From contig NZ_AUHO01000006.1 of assembly GCF_000423225.1 (NCBI RefSeq), forward strand, positions 1 to 64,000: DNA of 64,000 nt. The letters are read 5' to 3'. Position 1 is the stretch's first letter. Every line of letters begins with the position of its first letter. The position numbers were made by a program, and so were the translations under genes. This DNA comes from Kaistia adipata DSM 17808 (GTDB lineage Bacteria; Pseudomonadota; Alphaproteobacteria; Rhizobiales; Kaistiaceae). The notes under the pieces were generated by a model, which saw nothing but the letters and a program-made list of their open reading frames with translations, was not told the DNA's origin and made no database searches. Positions 9,215 through 18,482 of the stretch are shown piece after piece.

Positions 9215-10129
9215 ATGGTCGAACGCACCCCCGTCTTCAACGCGATCTGCCAGGCGATCCTCCTGATCGGCCTCCTGATCGTGCTCCTGCCCTTCGTCAT
9301 CGTGATCGTGGCGTCGACGCACGACATCCGCACCGTCAACACCGTGCCGATGCCGCTGACGCCCGGCGGCGATCTGTTCGTCAACCTGCACGAGGCCTGG
9401 GTCCGCGCGGATCTCGGCCGCAAGCTCTTCAATTCCTTCCTGTTCGCCGGCACGGTGGCGGCGGGCAAGGTGCTGCTTTCCTCGATGGCCGCCTTCGGCA
9501 TCGTCTATTTCCGCTTCCCCGGCCGGATGCTGCTGTTCTGGCTGATCTTCATCACGCTGATGCTGCCGCTCGAGGTGCGCATCGTGCCGACCTACGCGGT
9601 CGCCGCCAACGCGCTGGCGCCGTTCCAGGCGATCCTCGACATCACCGGCGTCACCTGGCTGATCCAGACGCTCTCCGGCATCCGCGTCTCGCTCGAATGG
9701 GGCCTGCTCAATTCCTATACCGGCCTGATCCTGCCGCTCGTCTCCACGGCGACCGGAACCTTCCTTTACCGCCAGTTCTACCTGACGGTGCCGGACGAGC
9801 TGGCGGAGGCCGCCAAGATGGACGGTTCCGGCCCGGTGCGCTTCTTCGTCGACGTGCTGCTGCCGCTCTCGAAGCCCAACATGATCGCGCTCTTCACCAT
9901 CATGTTCGTCTGGGCGTGGAACCAGTATCTCTGGCCGCTCCTCATCACCACGGATCCGAAGTTCGGCATCGCGGCGACGCAGCTGAAGACGCTGATCCCG
10001 TCCGAGTTCGGCCTGCCGGACTGGAACGTCGCCATGGCGGGCACGCTCCTCATCATGTCGCCCCCCCTGATCGTCGTCATCCTGCTGCAGCGCTGGTTCG
10101 TGCGCGGCCTGATCTCGACCGAGAAATGA
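9215..10129 (+). CDS. ugpE: ABC transporter permease, UgpE type
   Basis: This is the second permease, 304 residues, of the MalG/UgpE family. Helix 1 is AILLIGLLIVLLPFVIVIVA; the EAA loop is DELAEAAKMDGSGPVRFFVD near residue 200; the last helix ends before the tail WFVRGLISTEK, and the R-G-L-x-x-G-A-like C-terminus is typical. The ATG at 9215 has a GGAGCGGG ribosome site and lies 11 bp after ugpA. The region P-T-Y-A-V after LPLEVRIV matches the periplasmic side of helix 4 in the family. It pairs with UgpA in the membrane. Confidence 0.93.
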   Translation: MVERTPVFNAICQAILLIGLLIVLLPFVIVIVASTHDIRTVNTVPMPLTPGGDLFVNLHEAWVRADLGRKLFNSFLFAGTVAAGKVLLSSMAAFGIVYFRFPGRMLLFWLIFITLMLPLEVRIVPTYAVAANALAPFQAILDITGVTWLIQTLSGIRVSLEWGLLNSYTGLILPLVSTATGTFLYRQFYLTVPDELAEAAKMDGSGPVRFFVDVLLPLSKPNMIALFTIMFVWAWNQYLWPLLITTDPKFGIAATQLKTLIPSEFGLPDWNVAMAGTLLIMSPPLIVVILLQRWFVRGLISTEK

Positions 10130-10146
10130 GCTGAAAGGATCCTCCC

Positions 10147-11256
10147 ATGTCTTCGATTGCCATCAAGGGCGTCCGGAAGGCCTATGCCAAGAACGCCGTC
10201 GTGCACGGCGTCGACCTCGACATCGCGTCCGGCGAGTTCATCGTCATCCTCGGCCCCTCCGGCTGCGGCAAGTCCACGCTGCTGCGGATGATCGCCGGTC
10301 TCGAGGAGATCACCGGCGGCGAGATCTGGATCGACGGCAAGCTGGTCAACAAGATGGAGCCGCGCGAGCGCGGCTGCGCCATGGTGTTCCAGAACTACGC
10401 GCTCTATCCGCACATGACGGTGGCCGAGAACATCGGCTATGCGCTGAAGGTCGCCGGCGTGCCGAAGGCCGAGCGGGCGGCGCGCGTCGCCGCGACGGCG
10501 AAGGTGGTTGGCCTCGAGGCCTTCCTCGACCGCCGGCCGGCGGCGCTTTCCGGCGGCCAGCGCCAGCGCGTCGCCATGGGCCGCGCCATCGTGCGCGAGC
10601 CAAAGGTGTTCCTGTTCGACGAGCCGCTCTCCAACCTCGACGCCAAGCTGCGCGTCGCCATGCGCGCCGAGATCCGGCGGCTGCATCGCCGGCTCGGCGC
10701 CACCTCGGTGTTCGTCACCCATGACCAGACTGAGGCGATGACGCTCGGCGATCGCCTGATCGTCATGAATGGCGGCCGCATCGAACAGGTCGGCACGCCG
10801 GCCGAGGTCTACAACCGGCCCGCCACGCGCTTCGTCGCCAACTTCGTCGGCTCGCCGGCGATGAACCTGATGGAAGGCGAGATCGACCGGCACGGCATCT
10901 TCACGCTCGATGCGGCGCGCCGCATCGCCATCCCGAACGCGATCGAGTCTCGTCTGGTCGGCCACAAGGTGACGCTCGGCGTGCGCGCCGAGGCGGCGCG
11001 GCTGGTGGCGCCCGAGGCTCCGGGCGCGCTGCCCGCCACGGTCGACTTTGTCGAGGAACTCGGCGCCGGCCGGGTCGTCCATACCGATCTTGGTGGCGTG
11101 TCCTTCGCGGTCGCGATCAGCGATCCGGTCGCGCCCGGCACGGGCGAGCCGGTCGGCATCCTGATCGATCCCGCCGACGTGCATCTCTTCGCCCAGGACG
11201 ACGGCCGGCGCATCGATCTCGCCGCGCCGCAAGCCGCCCTCGACCCCGCCGCCTGA
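10147..11256 (+). CDS. ugpC: ABC transporter ATP-binding protein, UgpC/MalK type
   Basis: The 369-residue ATPase energises the transporter. Walker A is GPSGCGKST (residues about 36-44), the Q-loop is [12 protein letters not shown], the signature is [14 protein letters not shown], Walker B is [11 protein letters not shown] and the H-loop is [11 protein letters not shown]. The C-terminal 130 residues form the MalK/UgpC-type OB-fold regulatory domain, with [12 protein letters not shown] leading into it and [10 protein letters not shown] inside. It starts 17 bp after ugpE. In E. coli UgpC and MalK can replace each other, so this subunit says little about ligand. Confidence 0.94.
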   Translation: MSSIAIKGVRKAYAKNAVVHGVDLDIASGEFIVILGPSGCGKSTLLRMIAGLEEITGGEIWIDGKLVNKMEPRERGCAMVFQNYALYPHMTVAENIGYALKVAGVPKAERAARVAATAKVVGLEAFLDRRPAALSGGQRQRVAMGRAIVREPKVFLFDEPLSNLDAKLRVAMRAEIRRLHRRLGATSVFVTHDQTEAMTLGDRLIVMNGGRIEQVGTPAEVYNRPATRFVANFVGSPAMNLMEGEIDRHGIFTLDAARRIAIPNAIESRLVGHKVTLGVRAEAARLVAPEAPGALPATVDFVEELGAGRVVHTDLGGVSFAVAISDPVAPGTGEPVGILIDPADVHLFAQDDGRRIDLAAPQAALDPAA

Positions 11257-11282
11257 ACTTCTCCCCCTGCGAAAGCAACATC

Positions 11283-12206
11283 ATGACCCATGACCTGATC
11301 ACCCATGTCGGATTCACCGCCGAGCCCGGCGAGGGTGACCTCCGCCGCCTCGAGGCGTCGTTGGCCCGTATTGTCGAGCTGGGCGCCGACGTGGCCGAGC
11401 TGTCGCTCTGCGGCGACGACCTGATCGCCGGCGGCCGCGTCCTGGAGGGACGGGCCAAGCGCCTCGCCGACATCTGCGCCAAGTTCCCGCTGCGCTACAG
11501 CGTGCACGGCCTGATCCTGTCCAACTTCATGGACGCGCCGAATCTCGAGTTCCAGAAGGCGGCCGCGCTCGCCATGATCGAACTGTGCGGTCGGGTCGGC
11601 GCCGACGTGCTCGTCCACCACAGCGGCCATGCGCCGATGGCGCCGGCCCGCATCATCGCCGGCTACGAGGCGATGCAGCGCGACGCGCTGGCGGAGGTCG
11701 CCGACGCCGCCGGCAAGCACGGCGTCCGCGTCGCGCTGGAAAACATCTTCGCGATGGACGACGCCATGTTCCGCCAGCAGCCGTCCCAGGTTGCGGCGAC
11801 CATCCGCGAACTGAACCACCCCCATCTCGTCGCGACCATCGATTTCGGTCATGCCTATATCGAGACGACGCGCACCGGTGGCGACTTCCTCGCCGAGGTC
11901 TCGGCGATGGGGCCGGTGGCCGGGCACCTGCATGTGCACGACAATTTCGGCCGGCCCTATTCGATCAGCCACTTCTACCACCAGAGCGAGGCGATCGCGC
12001 TCGGCATCGGCGACCTGCATCTGCCGCTGGGCTGGGGCGATCTGCCGTGGGAAGCGGTGTTCGACACCATCCAGGTCCTGCCCGGCACGGCGCTGATCAT
12101 GGAAATCGGCGAGCGCTTCGACGCCGAGCGGGAGGAGTCGATCGATCGCGCCCGGGCGCTGGCCGCGCGCCTCAACGCACGCCATGCTGCCGCCGTGGCG
12201 GCCTGA
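11283..12206 (+). CDS. sugar phosphate isomerase/epimerase-like TIM-barrel protein
   Basis: A 307-residue protein of the xylose-isomerase-like TIM-barrel fold (AP-endonuclease-2 superfamily) is encoded. Metal-ligand positions are visible in order: ALENIF (Glu), TIDFGHAYIET (Asp and His), LHVHDNFGRP (His, Asp, Asn) and MEIGERF near the end (Glu). Early motifs HVGFTAEPGE and YSVHGLIL line the barrel mouth. It begins 26 bp after ugpC and ends 15 bp before the EEP hydrolase, so it belongs to the operon. It could isomerise or cleave the polyol or sugar released from the imported compound. Exact reaction unknown. Confidence 0.85.
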   Translation: MTHDLITHVGFTAEPGEGDLRRLEASLARIVELGADVAELSLCGDDLIAGGRVLEGRAKRLADICAKFPLRYSVHGLILSNFMDAPNLEFQKAAALAMIELCGRVGADVLVHHSGHAPMAPARIIAGYEAMQRDALAEVADAAGKHGVRVALENIFAMDDAMFRQQPSQVAATIRELNHPHLVATIDFGHAYIETTRTGGDFLAEVSAMGPVAGHLHVHDNFGRPYSISHFYHQSEAIALGIGDLHLPLGWGDLPWEAVFDTIQVLPGTALIMEIGERFDAEREESIDRARALAARLNARHAAAVAA

Positions 12207-12221
12207 TCATCGGGTGAACTG

Positions 12222-13283
12222 ATGTCCTCGAACGAGATTTCCGCGCCGTCGCCCGAGCTGGTGACGGTGACGGTGCCGGAGCTGCCGGCGCCCGCGGTCG
12301 CCTTCATGACAGAGACGATGCAGGCGGCGTTGACCCGATCCGAGCATGACCGCCTGGCGCTCGACCTGCCGGCGTTCAATGCGGTCGAGCTGCGCGCGCC
12401 GGTGCTGGCCGATGCAAGGCCGGCGAGCCAACCGCTGCGTGTCGCCGCCTGGAATGCCGAACGGCTCAAATATCATGCCCAGTCGGTCGAACTCGTCGCC
12501 GGCGTGGCGCCGGACATCCTGCTGTTGACCGAGACGGATGTCGGCATGGCGCGGTCGGGAAACCGGCACACCACCGCTGAACTCGCCGCCGCGCTCGGCA
12601 TGGGCTACGTCTATGGCGTCGAGTTCCTGGAACTCGGGCTCGGCGATCCGCGCGAGCGTGCCTGGCATGCGAACGAGACCAACGCGGTCGGTTTCCACGG
12701 CAATGCGCTGCTGTCGCGTCTGCCGCTGAGGGACGCGGCGCTGATCCGCCTCGACGATGGTGCCGTGTGGTGGCTGGAGGCCGAGGGCGACCAGCGCCGG
12801 CTCGGCTGGCGGATGGCGATCATGGCCACGGTCGAGACGGGGCAGGGGCCGGTTCTCGCGGTCTCCGTGCATCTCGAAAGCAAGTCCGACACCGAGGACC
12901 GCGCGCGCCAGATCGAGCGGCTGCTCGCGGTGGTCGAGGCGCATGCCAGGGACGGAATGCCGGTGGTGATCGGAGGGGACCTCAATACCAACGACCTGCT
13001 GGAGCTGGTGCCGCAGGACTGGCTTTCGGCACCTGAGGAGCGGGAGCCGCTCTTCGCGCGGATGGCGGAGGCCGGCTTCGAATGGCAGGCGGCCAATACG
13101 GGCGACGACACTCAGCGCTCGCGTCCGGACGGGACGCCGCTGCCGCCCTTCTGCCGGATCGACTGGCTTTTTGCCCGCGGCCTCGACGCTTCGAGCCCGC
13201 GCACGGTGCCGGCGCTGGACGGGGCGGGGAGCGCGATCTCGGACCACGACCTGATCGTCGCGGATTTCTCGGTTCGGGGCTGA
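12222..13283 (+). CDS. endonuclease/exonuclease/phosphatase (EEP) family hydrolase
   Basis: This 353-residue metal-dependent phosphohydrolase has all EEP active-site motifs: WNAERL (Asn78), LLTETD (Glu104), VSVHLESKS, GGDLNTND (Asp and Asn) and a final ISDHDLIVAD (Asp-His). About 70 residues precede the domain, with no signal peptide, so it acts in the cytoplasm. EEP proteins hydrolyse phosphodiesters or phosphomonoesters of DNA, inositols and sphingolipids. As the last gene of a ugp-type transport operon, a role in splitting an imported phosphodiester is the most natural reading. The start at 12222 lies 15 bp after the previous stop; a later ATG would remove only part of the extension. Confidence 0.88.
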   Translation: MSSNEISAPSPELVTVTVPELPAPAVAFMTETMQAALTRSEHDRLALDLPAFNAVELRAPVLADARPASQPLRVAAWNAERLKYHAQSVELVAGVAPDILLLTETDVGMARSGNRHTTAELAAALGMGYVYGVEFLELGLGDPRERAWHANETNAVGFHGNALLSRLPLRDAALIRLDDGAVWWLEAEGDQRRLGWRMAIMATVETGQGPVLAVSVHLESKSDTEDRARQIERLLAVVEAHARDGMPVVIGGDLNTNDLLELVPQDWLSAPEEREPLFARMAEAGFEWQAANTGDDTQRSRPDGTPLPPFCRIDWLFARGLDASSPRTVPALDGAGSAISDHDLIVADFSVRG

Positions 13284-13313
13284 TTGGCGGGGAGCGCACA
13301 ACACCGCTCTCAA

Positions 13314-13436
13314 CATGCTGAGGGGCCCGAAGGGCCGTCTCGAAGCACGCACCATGTTGCGACATCGACCCTTGGAGCCATGCACTGCTGCCGTGCGTCC
13401 TTCGAGACGGCTTGCTTGTGCAAGCCCCTCAGGATG
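13314..13436. repeat. imperfect long inverted repeat (REP-like element)
   Basis: The left arm at 13314-13351 (starting CATGCTGAGGGG and holding CCGTCTCGAAG) is the reverse complement, with a few mismatches and small gaps, of the right arm at 13394-13436 (holding CTTCGAGACGG and ending CCCCTCAGGATG). The 40-bp loop lies between. Sequences of this kind recur between genes in Rhizobiales genomes. It lies just after the ugp/EEP operon and just before the convergent DUF763 gene, where it may also act as a two-way terminator. A smaller hairpin (CCTCTCCCTCAGGCAGAGG) follows at about 13482-13500. Confidence 0.75.
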
Positions 13437-13530
13437 ATGGAGATCGGAGCTCTGCAGGTCCGGTATTCGATACTCTGCAAACCTCTCCCTCAGGCAGAGG
13501 GGAAGGGAAGCTGCGACTCGCTCGGTCGTC

Positions 13531-14766
13531 CTACTCCCAGCCGAACACGCTGCGGCCGGCATAACTCGCCGACCGCTCGCGTTCGTCGGCGATCATTTCC
13601 TCGACGCTGGGGCCGGTGGCGAAGCGTTCCAGCCGCCGCGCCTCGGCGTCGAGCCGCCTCAGCGCTTCCATTTCCTCGGTCTCGCCGAGCTTCGCCTTGC
13701 GAACGGCCCGGTTCATGACGTGGATCGTGTGGTCATAGACGCGGAGCGGCACCGGGAAGGGATGGCGGTCCTTGCCGCCATGGGCGAAGGAGAAGCGGGC
13801 TGGGTCGCTGAAGCGATAGGGCGCGCCGTGCACGACTTCGGCCACTATGGCGAGCGCCTGCACGGTGCGCGCGCCGACGCCCGGCACCAGCAGGAGATCG
13901 GCGAAATCGGCCGGGCCGCGCTCGGCCGCCGCCGCGAGCGCCCCATGCAGCCGCCGCGTGACGACGTCGCTGGAGCGGACGTCGTGATGCGCCGGCATGA
14001 CGAGATGCGGCAGCAGCGGCTGCTCGACCGGCAGCGTCTCCGCCGGCGGTTCCGCCTCGGCGCGCAGCGCCGCGAATTCCAGCGCGATCTTGGTTGGCCC
14101 GAGATCTGCGAGGATGTCGAGTTGGCCGGTCCGGGAGGCGACGGCGCGCTTGTCGGTCAGGTTGACGATCTCGCCCTGCCGGGGGCCGTCGATCGCGGCA
14201 TGCGGCGTCTCGACGAAGCTGGTCAGTCCCTCGGACAGCCAGTGATAGCGCCGCGCCTGCCGGCTTTCGTCGTTCATGCCCTGCTGCACCACGGTCCACT
14301 TGCCGTCATCGGCGACGATGAAGCCGTGCAGGTAGAGATCGAAGCCGTCCTGGATGGCGGCGCTGTCGACCTTGGCGACCAGCCGGCTCGCCTTGGCGAG
14401 CGCATCGCCGTCGAAGCCGACCCGCTCGCCGATGCCGATCAGTTCCTGCGGGGTCAGGCGGGAGTGGCGGCCCTTGCCGCCGCAGACATGCAGGCCGAGC
14501 TCGCCGGAGAGCGGCGTCAGCCCTCGCTTCAGCGCGCCGAGCACGCTGGTGGTGATCCCCGAGGAGTGCCAGTCCATGCCCATCACGGCGCCGAAGGACT
14601 GGAACCAGAACGGATGGGCGAGGCGGCGCAGCAGCTCGTCGCGGCCATATTCCTGCACGATCGCCTCGGAGATCACCGCGCCGAGCCTGGTCATGCGATC
14701 GGACAGCCAGCGCGGGACATGGCCGCCATGCAAGGGCAGATCGGCGCTGCCGGCTCGTCTCGCCAT
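13531..14766 (-). CDS. DUF763 domain-containing protein
   Basis: The 411-residue protein matches DUF763 along most of its length. Conserved motifs are DLPLHGGHVPRWL at the start, HPFWFQSFGAVMGMDWHSSG, TTSVLGALKRGL and VCGGKGRHSR. Near residue 300 LLLVPGVGARTVQALA resembles a helix-hairpin-helix, a non-specific DNA-binding motif, and HGGKDRHPFPVP follows. The family is found in bacteria and archaea and its biochemical role is not known to me; the HhH-like element and conserved His/Asp residues hint at nucleic-acid processing. The start at 14766 is where the conserved MARRAGSADLPLHGG begins. It is transcribed alone, back to back with the acyltransferase gene. Confidence 0.88.
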   Translation of the reverse strand: MARRAGSADLPLHGGHVPRWLSDRMTRLGAVISEAIVQEYGRDELLRRLAHPFWFQSFGAVMGMDWHSSGITTSVLGALKRGLTPLSGELGLHVCGGKGRHSRLTPQELIGIGERVGFDGDALAKASRLVAKVDSAAIQDGFDLYLHGFIVADDGKWTVVQQGMNDESRQARRYHWLSEGLTSFVETPHAAIDGPRQGEIVNLTDKRAVASRTGQLDILADLGPTKIALEFAALRAEAEPPAETLPVEQPLLPHLVMPAHHDVRSSDVVTRRLHGALAAAAERGPADFADLLLVPGVGARTVQALAIVAEVVHGAPYRFSDPARFSFAHGGKDRHPFPVPLRVYDHTIHVMNRAVRKAKLGETEEMEALRRLDAEARRLERFATGPSVEEMIADERERSASYAGRSVFGWE

Positions 14767-14969
14767 CTGATTCGCCTTCTTCCGTTGTTTCAGCGGCGGC
14801 TGATCGGCTGGGCCTGACGTCGCGGCCGCGCGCGGTTGAATCCGGTTGGGTGTCTCGTCGTGCCAGAAGGCTTGTTGCTGCTGGGATCTGACGATAGTCC
14901 TGCCTGATCTTCTCGCCCTGCCACCAAGGACGGCGGACCTACGTTCCCCCCACGAAGGCTCATTCTGAC

Positions 14970-16967
14970 ATGACGGCAACGTCCGCGCCGGACTTCCGGT
15001 ATGACATCAACGGCCTTCGCGCCTGGGCCGTCCTGGCCGTCATCCTCTATCACTTCGACATAGCGGGATTCTCCGGCGGTTTCGTCGGCGTCGATGTCTT
15101 CTTCGTCATTTCCGGCTTCCTGATGGCGGGGATCGTCGTCAACGGCGCGACGCGGATCGACCCGGGCTGGAAATCGCAGGGCCGCTTCCTGCTGGAGTTC
15201 TATCTCGCCAGAGGGCGAAGGATCATCCCGGCGCTCGCGGTTGTCTGCTTCGCCGTTCTCGCCTGGGGCTGGCTCCATCTGGCGCCGCAGGACTTGGAAC
15301 AGCTTGGACGTCATGCGCACCGCGCGATCCTGTTCCGCTCCAATATCGGGTTCGCGAAGGAGGCCGGCTATTTCGATGCCGCCTCGATCGACAAGCCGCT
15401 GCTGCACACCTGGTCGCTCGGCGTGGAGTGGCAGTTCTATCTGCTGTTCCCGCTGGTCGTGCTCATCTTCTGGCGCCTGCGGCCGGGTGTGAAGTGGATC
15501 GCCGGAGTGCTGGCGCTGATCGCGATCGCGTCGTTTCTCTACAGCCTTCACGAGACGCTGGCGTCTCCCGCGAACGCCTTCTTCCGCCTGCCGTCGCGTG
15601 CCTGGGAGTTGCTTGCCGGCGCGTTGGCCTATTGCGCAGGCACTGTGTTCGCGCGCAGCGCTCGGCTCGCTCGCGGGCTCGAACTGGCGGGCTTCACACT
15701 GATCATCGGCGCCATCTTCCTCGTCGATGCGACCACGCCCTGGCCCGGTTCGCTGGCGGTTGTTCCCGTCGCCGGGGCCGTGATGGTCCTGCTGGCGGCG
15801 CGGCAAGGCTCGCTGCTGACGGCTCCGCGTCCGCTGCAGTGGATCGGCAGCATTTCCTATTCGCTCTATCTCTGGCACTGGCCGATCGTCACGGGCCTTT
15901 ACTACTACCAGCTGGCGGGGGCGCCGGCGGCTGTCGGCGCGGGATTGGTCATCACTCTGGTCTGCGGTTGGCTGTCCTATCGCTTCATCGAGCAGCCGGC
16001 GCGCAAGGGGCTGCGCGACCTTCGCCCGCGTGGCGAGCTTGCGGCACTTGCGATCGTCCTGCTCATGGTTTTCGTCCCAGGGCAGATCATCCGGCAGCTG
16101 CGTGGCGTGCCCGTGCGCTTCTCGGAAGAGGTCAGGGTGGTGTTCAGCGAGCGCTCGAACACCAATCCGCGGATCATCGAATGCCAGACGAACGACCAGC
16201 GTCCTGTGCCGGAATGTACCTATGGTGGCCCGAAGCTGGGGGCGATCGTCATCGGCGACAGCCATGCGGGCGCAGTCATCCGATCGGTCGAGAAGGCGCT
16301 GCCGGACACGGAACTGCATGTCCTCGACTGGACGCGCTCCGGGTGTTCGACCATCGCCGGGCTGCATCGCCGTGACGGGCAGCCGGACCATTGCGGGGAT
16401 TTCGTCGATCTGGCGTTGGAGAAGGGCCGCAAACTGCCGCCGGTGCCCCTGATCATCGTCAATCGGACCAGCTCGACGACGGATCCGGGTGAGCCTTCGG
16501 CCGTGAATGGGGCGCCCTTCTTTCTGGCCAAGACTGATTTCGCCACGCGGTCGGACGACTATTTTGCCGAGATCCGCGAGGCCATGCTGGATACGGCCTG
16601 CACCTTCGCGCGGCATCGTCCCGTCTACTACCTCCGCCCGATCCCCGAGATGCCGCGCGACGTGCCGAAGCATATGGGGTTGACGCTGCGGGCCGGGCAG
16701 GCGGAGCGCGTCTCGATCTCCATGGAGGAATACCGCAAGCGGAACGCCTTTGTCTGGTCGGCGCAGGACGAGGCGGCGGCGCGTTGCGGCGTCAAGATTC
16801 TCGACCCACTGCCGTATCTCTGTCGCGATGGCCGCTGCTGGGGCGATGTCGACGGGCGTCCGATCTACTACGACGACGATCATCTCAGCGAGCGGGGCGG
16901 GGCCCAACTGATCCCGATCTTCCGGTCCGTCTTCAAGCCGGACCTGCAGGCCGCCCGATCGCCGTGA
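14970..16967 (+). CDS. acyltransferase 3 family protein with C-terminal SGNH domain
   Basis: This 665-residue integral-membrane O-acyltransferase (OafA/OatA type) has an N-terminal acyltransferase-3 domain with ten or so helices. The diagnostic start is INGLRAWAVLAVILYHF, SGGFVGVDVFFVISGFLM, then RRIIPALAV and HTWSLGVEWQFYLLFP. From about residue 370 a periplasmic SGNH-hydrolase-like domain follows, with GDSHAG (block I) and DDDHLSERGG (block V, Asp-x-x-His). Such proteins O-acetylate lipopolysaccharide, exopolysaccharide or peptidoglycan. Adjacent genes give no polysaccharide context, so the acceptor is unknown. It is divergent from DUF763 and probably monocistronic. Confidence 0.92.
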   Translation: MTATSAPDFRYDINGLRAWAVLAVILYHFDIAGFSGGFVGVDVFFVISGFLMAGIVVNGATRIDPGWKSQGRFLLEFYLARGRRIIPALAVVCFAVLAWGWLHLAPQDLEQLGRHAHRAILFRSNIGFAKEAGYFDAASIDKPLLHTWSLGVEWQFYLLFPLVVLIFWRLRPGVKWIAGVLALIAIASFLYSLHETLASPANAFFRLPSRAWELLAGALAYCAGTVFARSARLARGLELAGFTLIIGAIFLVDATTPWPGSLAVVPVAGAVMVLLAARQGSLLTAPRPLQWIGSISYSLYLWHWPIVTGLYYYQLAGAPAAVGAGLVITLVCGWLSYRFIEQPARKGLRDLRPRGELAALAIVLLMVFVPGQIIRQLRGVPVRFSEEVRVVFSERSNTNPRIIECQTNDQRPVPECTYGGPKLGAIVIGDSHAGAVIRSVEKALPDTELHVLDWTRSGCSTIAGLHRRDGQPDHCGDFVDLALEKGRKLPPVPLIIVNRTSSTTDPGEPSAVNGAPFFLAKTDFATRSDDYFAEIREAMLDTACTFARHRPVYYLRPIPEMPRDVPKHMGLTLRAGQAERVSISMEEYRKRNAFVWSAQDEAAARCGVKILDPLPYLCRDGRCWGDVDGRPIYYDDDHLSERGGAQLIPIFRSVFKPDLQAARSP

Positions 16968-17068
16968 CCGAGGTCCCGACACCGGAAGGCCCGCCAGGCT
17001 TGCGAACTGCCCGTCGTGGCCCTCATGCCGCGGCCGGCGATGGGGCGGCCGGCGCCCGATCCGGCTGA

Positions 17069-18214
17069 CTAGAGGCCGCCGCCGCGTTCGCCGGCGCTGA
17101 TCCAGTTGACCGGGGCCTCGAAATGCCCCTCGAGCCCGGTCGGCAGGAACTGGAGCCGTGCCCGGCCGGCGCCGGTCAATCCGCCATTGATCAGGCGTGA
17201 GCCGAAGCCGTGACGGGTCGGCCTTTGCGCCGGCGGTCCGCCCCGCTCGATCCAGCGCATGTGCAGGGTCGCGTTCTCGGCGTCGCCTTCGATGGTCCAG
17301 CGGATCTCGACGCGGCCGGTCTCCACCGAGAGCGCGCCGTGCTTCACCGCGTTGGTGACCATTTCGTGCAGCATCAGCGATACCGAGATCACGGCCTTGG
17401 GCCCGATGGTGAGATCGGGTCCCTCGACCTGGAAGCGGTCCGGAGCGGCGTTGTGCTTTAAGGCCGCCTCCACGACGTTATGCAGGGGCGCCGCCTCCCA
17501 GCTCTGCCGAAGCAGGATCTCGTGCGCCGAGCTCAGCGCCATCAGGCGCTGCGTGAAGGCGGCCAGCGCCGCGTCGTCGGCCTGGCCGCGCAGGGTCTGG
17601 CGGGCGATCGCCTGGACGATCGCCTGCGTGTTCTTCATGCGATGCCCGAGCTCGGCGTTCAGGACGCGGAGCCGGGTCTCGGCCTCGACCTTGGACGTGG
17701 TCTCGATGACGGTGTCCATGAAGCCCGCGACCTCGCCGAACTCGTCGAGCAAGGGCGTGTAGGCGAAGGTGAAGTAGGTCTGCTCCGGATAGCCGTAGCG
17801 GTTGACGACGAGCGGGAAGTCCTCGATGAACGTCGCCTCTCCGCTGAAGGCCTTGTCGACGATCGGTCCGATCGTCCGCCAGGCTTCACTCCACATGTCA
17901 CGGAACGAGCTGCCGATTCCGATCTGCTTCTTGCCGAGGATCGGCACGAAGGCGTCGTTGTAGATCGCGATCATCTCCGGTCCCCAGACCAGGCATTTGG
18001 GGAACGGGGAGGCGAGAACCAGCGCCACGACGGTGCGCAACGATTGCGGCCACAGCGTCGGCGGCCCGAGCGGCGTGCGGTCCCAGTCCAGGGCGCGGAC
18101 CGCCTTTCCCATCTCGCCGCCGCCTTGCAGGAAGGGGAGCGGCCAATCGGAAGGCCCGGGCCGCGATCCGTGCGACGAGCGCCGCGTCGCACCGGCATCG
18201 TGCTTGTTGGCCAT
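17069..18214 (-). CDS. sensor histidine kinase, HWE family, with N-terminal PAS-like domain
   Basis: A 381-residue soluble kinase has an N-terminal PAS-like sensor region (about 55-175, with WPQSLRTVV, VWGPEMIAIYNDAF and YTPLLDEFGEVAG), then the HWE kinase core. The phospho-acceptor His191 is in ELGHRMKNTQAIVQ, the N-box is HEMVTNAVKHGAL, and WIERGGPP plus HGFGSRLI match the HWE family (W-x-E and G-F-G blocks). No transmembrane segment is seen. In alphaproteobacteria HWE kinases often feed the PhyR/EcfG general stress response, but no response regulator, anti-sigma or ECF gene lies here, so it is an orphan. Input signal unknown. Confidence 0.9.
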   Translation of the reverse strand: MANKHDAGATRRSSHGSRPGPSDWPLPFLQGGGEMGKAVRALDWDRTPLGPPTLWPQSLRTVVALVLASPFPKCLVWGPEMIAIYNDAFVPILGKKQIGIGSSFRDMWSEAWRTIGPIVDKAFSGEATFIEDFPLVVNRYGYPEQTYFTFAYTPLLDEFGEVAGFMDTVIETTSKVEAETRLRVLNAELGHRMKNTQAIVQAIARQTLRGQADDAALAAFTQRLMALSSAHEILLRQSWEAAPLHNVVEAALKHNAAPDRFQVEGPDLTIGPKAVISVSLMLHEMVTNAVKHGALSVETGRVEIRWTIEGDAENATLHMRWIERGGPPAQRPTRHGFGSRLINGGLTGAGRARLQFLPTGLEGHFEAPVNWISAGERGGGL

Positions 18215-18482
18215 TTTCTTTCATGCGTCCCGGGCGCGGCAGGAAGGCGCCATGGTTGTTTGGCGACGGCTTTCTACGATCAGTCCACCATAGGGCTTCT
18301 TGGGACTTGCACAAGCCGCGGCCCGCGGGCCGGAATGCGCGCCGGCCGAGCCGGATCGAACCGGCGCCTGTAACCCGCCCGACGCCCGATCGGGATCGGC
18401 GCGGTGGAATCTTCCAGGGGCCAGGCATGACCAGCTCGCCGCAACATCGGGCGTCGGGGAACGGACTGCATTTCAAGGAGAA

